DNA from: Bacillus chungangensis
GTDB lineage: Bacteria > Bacillota > Bacilli > Bacillales > Bacillaceae_C
Assembly: GCF_030812995.1 (NCBI RefSeq)
Contig: NZ_JAUSTT010000015.1
Coordinates: 1-64,000 of the forward strand
Length of the DNA: 64,000 bases
Reading direction: 5' to 3'
Under the pieces are notes generated by a model. It worked only from the letters and a program-made list of their open reading frames with translations. It was not told where the DNA came from and did not search any database. The translations under genes and the position numbers were made by a program. Positions 34,420-41,935 of the stretch are shown here, piece after piece (position 1 is the first letter of the stretch; each line of letters starts with the position of its first letter).

Positions 34420-36231
34420 GTGAAACAGACTTTTTATCCACTTACCTTTACCACCCGGTCGCAAGGGAGATATGCCATTTCTTGTGACCTCCAGTTCAAA
34501 AATAAGCGCTATGGCATTCTAACGAATAAGTGTGAAGATCATCGCTACGCCATTACATGGAAACCAAAACCGCAAAGGCGGTACCTAATTTCTACCAAAC
34601 CATGCACACTGACTAGAAGATATGCATTTGAATGCTGGCCTCAATTAACATGGTCAGAATTGAATTTGCAATTTCTAATCACTGTTGATCCTCACTGTGA
34701 GTTTGAAACAAATATTGAAAGGTTTTCGCCGATTAAACTTGAAAGAGAGATTGACATTGTCGTAGCATCGTCAATGACATTTAAGAAAAAGGATAACATT
34801 AATGAACTCAACCTTGGTCGGACATCAGCAATGTTTCCTTCAGATAAGCACATTGAAATCATCGAGCAGCATCCATTTCAAACGTCTCATGCCCTTCTTT
34901 ATATTCAAAAAGGCGTAAAAACTAAAATACCCAATGAAATCAAGATGGAAATCGACCGTGCGGCAGATTCAGCATTACCGAATGCGGAGCTGGAAACGAA
35001 GATAGAAACGCAATACGAGGAAACGCTACAGATTTCTGAAGATGTGCTAATCGAACAATGGGAAGAGATAGGTGCTAACCATCACGAAAGTGTAGCCATC
35101 GAGAACTTAAATGAAATTAACTTTCCGTTCGAACACGATACCGAAATAGTAGAGATATCCGCAGTGGATAAAATACCTGAAATAGAAGTCAATATTGGAG
35201 AGTCTTCTAAAGTAAGACTACCTGATCGATTCATTCAAATTGACAAATTAGTAATTCCAGATCGTAAGGATACTGTCGGAATTCAAATGGAACAAGTCGA
35301 GAAGGTAAATGGTAAATTATTTGCATTTGATTTGCATTGTGAAAAGGGAATGCATAGCTTTAAGGAATTTATATTAGGAATGAATGTAGAAAAAAGTGCG
35401 GCAAGTGGGTTAGTAACGATAGAAAACCTTGATAATCGTGAATTTCCTTTATCGGCAAGAATGTCCACAAATATTGCTGTTATTCTTAACGAACTAGAGC
35501 AATCATCAATAGAAACTAGTGATCAACTGATGAATTGCAGGCCTATTTATGGGAACCTAATGACTGAAAATGAGATGAAATTACTGTCTCCTACATGGGG
35601 TAAATTCGCTACGGCATTCTTCATAAAACAAGCGATTCCCAGATGGGGAACCTTTGACAAATCCTTAAATGTCTACTCTCATTCTCTTCAGAATGGTCAA
35701 GTATTCACATCATTCGACCTATATAAGGAGATGCCAGCATGGGCGCAATCGGAAACCCAACGGATTGCTTATCTAGACAAGCCGCAACGAAGTGCAATTA
35801 CTGCGGTTTATAACAGTATTTTGCTGCCAACAGAGAAGGGAATGATAAACCGCAGCTTCATCACTGACCCTGACGAACCCGATTATGGGAAGTTTATTTC
35901 GACATTCGAAATTTTAAAACAAATTTATCATTTAGGAAAGGACTCACCAACGGCTGCTGTAAAGCTGGACAACCCTCATTTGGCTCAATTTATTACAACA
36001 CACTCATTGCATTTAGGGAAACCTAGCGGAGTTGAATGGGTACCGCCAAACTTGACGTTGCAACTTGAACAACCAACTTGGGCTGACCTGATTACCTTTT
36101 TCTACACGTATTTAGACCCAATGATCGTGAATAAACTTCCGAAACTACCGTCAGAAGAACGGAAACGAATTTGGCTGATAATGGGGAGACCGTATTTTTG
36201 GAGTGGCTGGAATTGGAGAAAAACGAGGTGA
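34420..36231 (+). CDS. Tail protein with N-terminal RYxI repeats
   Basis: A 603-residue protein. Three in-frame starts exist (TTG 34402, GTG 34411, GTG 34420); the last has the right spacing from AGGGGTGG. Residues about 15-75 show five RYAI/RYGI/RYLI/RYAF motifs at 13-14 residue spacing, suggesting a small repeated beta structure. The middle is acidic and low in complexity of fold (NELEQSSIETSDQLM, DRAADSALPNAELETKIETQ). The end (PSEERKRIWLIMGRPYFWSG) is basic and aromatic. No family was recognised; the tail operon context makes it a likely tail-tip connector. Confidence 0.6.
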   Translation: MKQTFYPLTFTTRSQGRYAISCDLQFKNKRYGILTNKCEDHRYAITWKPKPQRRYLISTKPCTLTRRYAFECWPQLTWSELNLQFLITVDPHCEFETNIERFSPIKLEREIDIVVASSMTFKKKDNINELNLGRTSAMFPSDKHIEIIEQHPFQTSHALLYIQKGVKTKIPNEIKMEIDRAADSALPNAELETKIETQYEETLQISEDVLIEQWEEIGANHHESVAIENLNEINFPFEHDTEIVEISAVDKIPEIEVNIGESSKVRLPDRFIQIDKLVIPDRKDTVGIQMEQVEKVNGKLFAFDLHCEKGMHSFKEFILGMNVEKSAASGLVTIENLDNREFPLSARMSTNIAVILNELEQSSIETSDQLMNCRPIYGNLMTENEMKLLSPTWGKFATAFFIKQAIPRWGTFDKSLNVYSHSLQNGQVFTSFDLYKEMPAWAQSETQRIAYLDKPQRSAITAVYNSILLPTEKGMINRSFITDPDEPDYGKFISTFEILKQIYHLGKDSPTAAVKLDNPHLAQFITTHSLHLGKPSGVEWVPPNLTLQLEQPTWADLITFFYTYLDPMIVNKLPKLPSEERKRIWLIMGRPYFWSGWNWRKTR

Positions 36232-36235
36232 TAAC

Positions 36236-37285
36236 TTGCGATTGTATAGACATTCAAGTGGATTGATCTTTGAAGATCAATTCAATCAACAGCTTGATCC
36301 GAAATGGATAGCATCCCCTTCTAAGTTTGTAACATGGCAAGAAAGAAAGGGATTTGCACGACTAAATCGAAATATGAATGATGTATTTCTGCTCATGCAA
36401 ACTCCAGAGCAGGAAAATTTCATCATGGAAGTGGATGCTGACTATGTCCCGATAAGAGAAAGCGACTTTGGGGGTCTGCTTGTTTGGAAGAATGATAAAG
36501 AAAGACTGGAATTTTTAGAAACGGCCGATACTACTGAAACTGAATATTCAAGGTGGAGAGTATCTAAAAATGGTGGCCAATATCATTTTAGTGCATATAA
36601 GAACGGTTCTTGGGAGTTAATTGATAGTGCAACACTAGATTCCAAAAAAATAGGAATTGTAGCAAAGGGAGCAACAGGTGCGTTGCTCCCTATTGATGTT
36701 GAAAGAGTAACGCTAACATCATCTGATTTGCTCACCGTTACGAATCTTGACCCTGGCTCTACAGTAAACGTTTATATAGAAGAAAAGTTATATCAATCAC
36801 AGACGCTTGATGGGCAGCAAATAGGGGTTCAATTTAAACTAGACTCCCTTCATATCAATGCAAAAATTGAAATTTTAAAAGGAGAGGAGGTAATTGATTC
36901 CTTAACAGGTGTCTTTTATGGCGGAGATGTACTCCAATATGGAACCTTTTTAGAACTACATCATGAAGGTAAACATTTAGACCGTGTTGACCTAAATTTT
37001 ATGAAACAACTATGCGATAGGAATGGAGCGCAGCTGAGAATTTACAATCCTAACACAGTACCAGCTAAAAACATCCAAGTGACAGTGCAGCAATTTAAAG
37101 ATAGGTTTGGGTACGAACAAGTCAAACTTTCTTATACGACAAATCCACTTCATGATGTAACCGAACTATCCTTTGCATCTATCGAACCAGGTGAATACGT
37201 TGACTTTATGATGAAGGTAGAACTGCAGAATGATACAATCGGCATCGATCTGCCGACATTTTATATTGATATCAATCACGAGTAG
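36236..37285 (+). CDS. Tail protein with lectin-like (DUF1349-type) N-domain
   Basis: A 349-residue protein. TTG 36236 is preferred: it is five bases after GAGGTG and follows the previous stop, while the longer frame overlaps that gene by 29 bases. Residues about 12-170 look like a concanavalin-type jelly roll (IFEDQFNQQLDPKWIASPSK, FGGLLVWKNDKERLEFLETA, YSRWRVSKNGGQYHFSAYKN), as in DUF1349 and laminin G-like sugar-binding domains. The rest is two further beta-domains. It probably binds host glycans. Confidence 0.65.
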   Translation: MRLYRHSSGLIFEDQFNQQLDPKWIASPSKFVTWQERKGFARLNRNMNDVFLLMQTPEQENFIMEVDADYVPIRESDFGGLLVWKNDKERLEFLETADTTETEYSRWRVSKNGGQYHFSAYKNGSWELIDSATLDSKKIGIVAKGATGALLPIDVERVTLTSSDLLTVTNLDPGSTVNVYIEEKLYQSQTLDGQQIGVQFKLDSLHINAKIEILKGEEVIDSLTGVFYGGDVLQYGTFLELHHEGKHLDRVDLNFMKQLCDRNGAQLRIYNPNTVPAKNIQVTVQQFKDRFGYEQVKLSYTTNPLHDVTELSFASIEPGEYVDFMMKVELQNDTIGIDLPTFYIDINHE

Positions 37286-37296
37286 GAGATGATCAT

Positions 37297-38190
37297 ATGG
37301 CAGGAACTAAAATGATTCTAAGGAAATACAAATCTTCTACCAATTACTTAGGGTTGAAACATCTGGAAAAAGTTAATATTGTTGCACCTTTTCAATATAC
37401 CATTAAATTGGACCACTCACTCCTTATGAAAGATATTGCAGTCTCTGTCTTTGAATATGTTGGAAATCGCGTTTTGCATGATACTGTCACATTTAACAAT
37501 GAAGACAAGGTTCATTTTGATTCCAATCATCAATTTGTAACCTTAGACAGTCGTTTAAGGTTGCAAGAAAACTATAAATATGAATTCACCTCCATTGAGG
37601 AGCGAGAAGATTACGCATTATTTGAAAGTGAAGAAATCGACTTGAACAATTTTGTTGACTTCGAATTTTTACGTGCAACGGAAGAGGATGTACAGCTGAA
37701 AGCGCTGCCTCGAGCACAGGTTATCACTCAGAAAAACGATGTTGATTTAAGCGGTGTTAAGTTTATAGAAGAGATCAATTGGCAAGTTGATACAAAGAAA
37801 TTAGGAGAATGTCTTATTGCTCTAAGCTTTGACGAGGGCAGGACTTGGTACGGTCTTCATGAATCATCATGGATAGAGCTAGACATCTTTGATATACATG
37901 CCTTTTATAAAAATGGTATTGATGCTAAAAATCTTCATGAGATTAACGGCACCAAATACCATCTTATTCGTGAGAGTAGTGATAAGTTAAGGTTTGCATT
38001 TTTGATCAACAGGCCTTCATTTGATGATCAAGCTAGCAGTTCTTCTATAAAAATATATACATCCCATGCAGGTGAATATATCGTTGCAGATACAAAAAAA
38101 TATCAATATCGTTATGATGTTGAGAGTAAGACGTTGGTATTTAATTTTAACGAAGCGGGCACATACAGTTTTAATTATGTAGATAGGTAA
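37297..38190 (+). CDS. Tail-associated protein, stand-alone copy of a 290-residue module
   Basis: A 297-residue protein built from one module that is also the C-terminal half of the protein at 38534. Matching blocks run throughout: KDIAVSVFEYVG with EDVAVSVLEYVG, ALFESEEIDLNNFVDFEFL with ELLESEEINLNDYVDFGNL, GEYIVADTKKYQYRYDVESK with GYNVIADTKKYNYSYDAGSR and GTYSFNYVD with GTYTFNYVD. The module is beta-rich. A role as an adhesion or fibre-associated protein is inferred from operon position. Confidence 0.7.
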   Translation: MAGTKMILRKYKSSTNYLGLKHLEKVNIVAPFQYTIKLDHSLLMKDIAVSVFEYVGNRVLHDTVTFNNEDKVHFDSNHQFVTLDSRLRLQENYKYEFTSIEEREDYALFESEEIDLNNFVDFEFLRATEEDVQLKALPRAQVITQKNDVDLSGVKFIEEINWQVDTKKLGECLIALSFDEGRTWYGLHESSWIELDIFDIHAFYKNGIDAKNLHEINGTKYHLIRESSDKLRFAFLINRPSFDDQASSSSIKIYTSHAGEYIVADTKKYQYRYDVESKTLVFNFNEAGTYSFNYVDR

Positions 38191-38258
38191 ATAGATAAAG
38201 CGGATAAGTTAAGAGATGGATTAGCAACACATTAGATAAAGAAAGGAGTAGGTTATGA

Positions 38259-38534
38259 TTGAAAATCTATGACGCTGGCAAGGTAAAAAGGGCAACTGTT
38301 ACAACAGAGGAAACAATCTTTGAATTCGAAAAAGCGCAAAGCGGAATCGATATTATCAATTACGGTCCTGGCAATGTCGTGTTTGCTTTAGATAAAGCAG
38401 CTTCCTTTGAGAATGTCGATAATATTAAATTAAAAAAAGGCGTCGCTTACGAGTCAAGGCCAGTAAAAAGTGTTAAAAGCATTCATCTTGTAAGCGATGA
38501 TGAAGCCGAGGTCCAGATCGAGGTGGTGAGGTAA
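38259..38534 (+). CDS. Small beta-rich tail protein
   Basis: A 91-residue protein read from TTG 38259. A better-spaced ATG at 38255 is in another frame and stops after five codons, so either TTG is the true start or a small frameshift has damaged the start. The content (EFEKAQSGIDIINYGPGNVV, FALDKAASFENVDNIKLKKG) resembles the small head-decoration-like proteins found before fibre genes. Its stop overlaps the next ATG. Confidence 0.6.
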   Translation: MKIYDAGKVKRATVTTEETIFEFEKAQSGIDIINYGPGNVVFALDKAASFENVDNIKLKKGVAYESRPVKSVKSIHLVSDDEAEVQIEVVR

Positions 38535-40318
38535 TGGGATTCAGACAAGTGATAGGAGGGAATGGAGAAGGCCCAATCAGTGCTGACGATGTTATTGAAA
38601 CTCGCCAAAAGCAATTCCTTTCAGCTGATAAAAAAGCGCAAATTGATGTCAATACAAGCGATGTTCAATCGGTACTGGAGAGGATATCATCATTAGAAGA
38701 AAATGGCGTTATTGGGGAATCTGATGGTCGTATCAAGGTTCATCATGAAGATATGCTAGGATTCCTTGAAGAAAAAATTGACAATGACACAATTCAACTT
38801 AGAAATAATAAATTATCTGTCGCTCTTTTGTCAGACTTATTGGCGACTATTGAAGAAATCAATCAGCTTCAAGGCGTTACAGGCAATGTGCAAGCACAAA
38901 TAGACGCTTTATCAAACATCGGTAATTTTACACAAAGTGTTGCTAGCTTTGGGGAATTAATGACGATTAAAGACATGCAAGCAAATGATATGGTTATCGT
39001 TTTATCTGATGAAGCCAAAGAAGATAAGTCGACCATCTACATTTATACAGGTTCATCTTGGCAATTTTCGGGAGAATTTAAAGGCGGTGAGATTAGAGAT
39101 TTTAAGGAAAAACCTTTGGATATCAATGCAGAAACAAAAGGAATGCTTCAAAAAGGACGCTATGAATCTCCTGAATCTCAAGAAGTATCATACTCAGATC
39201 CTAATGGTCAGATGAAATCTAAGAATGTGAGAGATGCTTTATCAGAGCTTTTTCAGCTTGCCAATAGTTTTAAACAAGGTGTCGTAAGCACTATTGGCTT
39301 ACCATTACAAAATAACGACACTAGAGAAGAAATACTGTCAAAAATTCAGCAGATAAAAACCACGTTAGCATCCAATTTGATGGGTAAAGGAGTTATTGCT
39401 TATCCATACAACACATTAAATGAGATGGTAAATAAGGTTAAAAGTATTCCAAATGTGACCATTGGAGGCAATCTTAAAAAGATTACTAAGCTTAATATTG
39501 AAGCCCCATATGAACATACGATTACATTAGAGCAGCCTTTAAAAATAGAAGATGTTGCTGTTTCAGTGCTGGAGTATGTTGGGGATGAAGTAGGCGTTAC
39601 TCACTATGAAGCAGAATATAACAACGGTGAATCAGAGAACTTTGATTACGATAAACGGTTTGTGCAATTTGACGGTCATATGAAGCTAAAAGAAAATCAC
39701 AGGTATGTGTTAACCTCAATTGAAAAAGTCGAAGAAGATTATGAGTTACTTGAAAGTGAAGAGATTAATTTAAATGACTATGTTGATTTTGGTAATTTAA
39801 GCGTAGATAATGATGTGACATTAACAGCGCTACCGCATACTCAAATTATTAAAGCTAGTGGTGATATTGTCATCGCTGGCGTTGAATCAATTGATAAAAT
39901 GGAATTGATCAATGAATCAAAAAGCAATGGACAAGCATTACTAGCCATTTCGTTTGATAGCGGTGCTTCTTATCATGCTTATAAACAAGGAAAGTGGATT
40001 GTAGTTAATGTTAATAGTGTTACCGACTTTCTTCAAAAGGGAATGAACAAAGATGAGGTTAACAAACTTAGTAATGCACATTTAAGAGAATTACGTGGGG
40101 AAAGCAATGATATGAGGTTTTCCTATTTATTATCAAGGGATGCTTTTAGTGATGTGGCTTATAACGATAAACTAAAAATTGTCGTAACGATGCAGGGATA
40201 CAATGTTATTGCTGATACGAAGAAATATAATTATAGCTACGATGCTGGAAGCAGAACGTTGACTTTTCAGTTTAATGATAGTGGTACGTATACTTTTAAT
40301 TATGTGGATGGTGAATAG
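38534..40318 (+). CDS. Tail fibre with C-terminal 290-residue module
   Basis: A 594-residue fibre. The N-terminus (MGFRQVIGGNGEGPISADDV) is followed by coiled-coil regions near residues 35-60 and 110-135 (LSDLLATIEEINQLQGVTGN) and a short adaptor (MVIVLSDEAKEDKSTIYIYT) seen in many tail fibre proteins. Residues about 310-594 are the module shared with the stand-alone protein at 37297. The architecture suggests a trimeric shaft carrying the module as a tip. It is directly followed by the SPRY-domain protein. Confidence 0.7.
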   Translation: MGFRQVIGGNGEGPISADDVIETRQKQFLSADKKAQIDVNTSDVQSVLERISSLEENGVIGESDGRIKVHHEDMLGFLEEKIDNDTIQLRNNKLSVALLSDLLATIEEINQLQGVTGNVQAQIDALSNIGNFTQSVASFGELMTIKDMQANDMVIVLSDEAKEDKSTIYIYTGSSWQFSGEFKGGEIRDFKEKPLDINAETKGMLQKGRYESPESQEVSYSDPNGQMKSKNVRDALSELFQLANSFKQGVVSTIGLPLQNNDTREEILSKIQQIKTTLASNLMGKGVIAYPYNTLNEMVNKVKSIPNVTIGGNLKKITKLNIEAPYEHTITLEQPLKIEDVAVSVLEYVGDEVGVTHYEAEYNNGESENFDYDKRFVQFDGHMKLKENHRYVLTSIEKVEEDYELLESEEINLNDYVDFGNLSVDNDVTLTALPHTQIIKASGDIVIAGVESIDKMELINESKSNGQALLAISFDSGASYHAYKQGKWIVVNVNSVTDFLQKGMNKDEVNKLSNAHLRELRGESNDMRFSYLLSRDAFSDVAYNDKLKIVVTMQGYNVIADTKKYNYSYDAGSRTLTFQFNDSGTYTFNYVDGE

Positions 40319-40320
40319 AA

Positions 40321-40917
40321 GTGAAGGAAGTTACGTGGAATCCAAATGATGTGCAGGGCAGCCCTGTATTGTCGAATGAGAATCTGACTGTGAAAATAAG
40401 AGGCGGTGTGCCCAAAGAATCAATAAGAGCGACCGAAGGAAAAGATAAAGGTAAATGGTACTGGGAAGTAAAATTTGATAGTACAAGTGACACACCAGAC
40501 AGATTTCCAGCGTATATTGGGATACTTGATGGTTCATTGCATCCTCCCTTTGTAACTACTCATGAGAGTTTTAGAGCCTATTACCCATTTGTTGGCGGTA
40601 GGAAATATCCAGGGAGCGCCGCTTATGGAGAGGATTGTGAAGTTGGGGATATAGTAAGCACTCTCTTAAACTTAGACGAAGGAAATTTAGAGTTCTGGAA
40701 AAATGGTAAACGTATGGGAATTTCTCATACGGATTTGCATGAAATAAAAGGTGAAAAATTCCCTGTTTTAGCCACTGGATTCGGATCAAATACAGATTTT
40801 ATCACAGTGACTGCTAATTTTGGTACTGCTCCATTCCGATATAAGATGCCTGATGGATACAAACCGTATAACCATTCACAAGATATGAAAATAAAAATTA
40901 TAACGATGAAGTTATGA
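40321..40917 (+). CDS. SPRY (B30.2) domain protein in the tail operon
   Basis: A 198-residue protein that is almost entirely one SPRY domain: KGKWYWEVKFDSTSD, FPAYIGILDG, CEVGDIVSTLLNLDEGNLEF, WKNGKRMGISH and VTANFGTAPFRYKMPDGYKP are the standard blocks. SPRY domains bind short peptides or protein loops and are best known from eukaryotic proteins, with occasional phage examples. Here it starts two bases after the fibre stop, so it may be a fibre-tip binding unit encoded as a separate chain. It is followed by a terminator. Confidence 0.8.
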   Translation: MKEVTWNPNDVQGSPVLSNENLTVKIRGGVPKESIRATEGKDKGKWYWEVKFDSTSDTPDRFPAYIGILDGSLHPPFVTTHESFRAYYPFVGGRKYPGSAAYGEDCEVGDIVSTLLNLDEGNLEFWKNGKRMGISHTDLHEIKGEKFPVLATGFGSNTDFITVTANFGTAPFRYKMPDGYKPYNHSQDMKIKIITMKL

Positions 40918-40935
40918 AAATAAGTCTAAGTACAC

Positions 40936-40967
40936 CAACACTTAAAATTCACAAGTGTTGTTTTTTT
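40936..40967 (+). terminator. Intrinsic terminator after the SPRY gene
   Basis: CAACACTT pairs with AAGTGTTG around AAAATTCAC and is followed by seven T residues. It divides the tail operon from the distal adhesion genes, which may have their own promoter. Confidence 0.85.
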
Positions 40968-41001
40968 ATTTTATCAAAGGAGAGATGTTTCAGTATCTTC
41001 T

Positions 41002-41155
41002 GTTGGGTGGAACGGTAAGCAGGCTATTTTGAATGGAAGTATCGTAAATGGAATGCTGATTGGGACTAAAGCTTATGCTCCTGTACGTAATATTGCTTTT
41101 AGGATATAAGATTTCTTGGGACGGAAAGATCAATACAGTCTATGTTTCTAAATAA
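41002..41155 (+). pseudogene. Remnant of a copper-amine-oxidase-like stalk domain
   Basis: Two adjacent open stretches, VGWNGKQAILNGSIVNGMLI with APVRNIAFRI, then in a different frame KISWDGKINTVYVSK, match the INGxLVNGxxYAPVR...VxWDGKxNTVYIS pattern of copper amine oxidase N-terminal-like repeats, a domain often found at the C-terminus of Bacillus phage endolysins and wall proteins. The frame breaks at 41107 and several residues are missing. It is probably what is left of a lysin or adhesin C-terminus. Confidence 0.55.
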
Positions 41156-41192
41156 TTACAATAAAATTGCTCTTTTAGAGAGGTGAAATTGA

Positions 41193-41924
41193 ATGGCAGA
41201 GCCAGCAACAACAGGTAAACGATGTAAAAGAATAGAAGATATGCAGATTGGAGATTATATAAAAGTTCACGGCATTAATAATAAAGGCTATTTTAGCGGA
41301 GATGCGGGTAGAAGCGAACTGCCGCTACCATACACTCAAATACCCCAATCACTCGACCGCAGTAATAATTTTTATTTTTACGCTGTAAAGGTAGCTAAAG
41401 GACTTTTAGTTGCGGATAGAGTAATAGTTACCATCAAATCAATATCGTGGAGCTACTTTAATACAAAAATGCTTATGCAAGGACATTTACAACCAGATCC
41501 GTTTGATGGAAGAACTAAAATATTTGTCCGATCATTGACAGGCGGGGTGGCTTATGCAGATCAAAATGGGAATAAATCAAAGAGAGGATATGAAGGTGGA
41601 GGTAGATACGGAAGTGTTTTCGGGGCATGGCCTACAAATAATGAATGGGACAGGTTCATTGTTAATTTCCCCTTAAATAAAGTACAAAAAGGTAAAACAT
41701 TAGATGATGTATTCCATTGGACGCTTGCTTCGACACTGTGTCAAGACACTACAGGGACTGACGAGTTTATTTATATTGATGGAAATCCTCCTACAGGGAA
41801 CTCTAAGAACACTAAAATTACGAGAGGAGATAGATCATCATTAAAAGCTTTAAATAGATTTGATCTGAATTATGTAGGATCTATCATTAACGGGTTTAGG
41901 CCAGTCTTTGAATATAGAGAATAG
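41193..41924 (+). CDS. Tail adhesion protein, simple form of a shell domain
   Basis: A 243-residue protein after AGAGGTGAAATTG. It shares its framework with the next gene: MQIGDYIKVHG / LTIGKRIRCHY, NNFYFYAVKVAKGLLVADRV / GDFYFICVDRDHLGRWKLIA, NNEWDRFIVNFPLN / DNEWDKYIVNSDLN and the C-terminal FRPVFEY / FRPVLLI. Here the framework is not interrupted. The domain is probably a phage receptor-binding shell; no named family was recognised. Confidence 0.65.
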   Translation: MAEPATTGKRCKRIEDMQIGDYIKVHGINNKGYFSGDAGRSELPLPYTQIPQSLDRSNNFYFYAVKVAKGLLVADRVIVTIKSISWSYFNTKMLMQGHLQPDPFDGRTKIFVRSLTGGVAYADQNGNKSKRGYEGGGRYGSVFGAWPTNNEWDRFIVNFPLNKVQKGKTLDDVFHWTLASTLCQDTTGTDEFIYIDGNPPTGNSKNTKITRGDRSSLKALNRFDLNYVGSIINGFRPVFEYRE

Positions 41925-41935
41925 AGGTGAATAGT

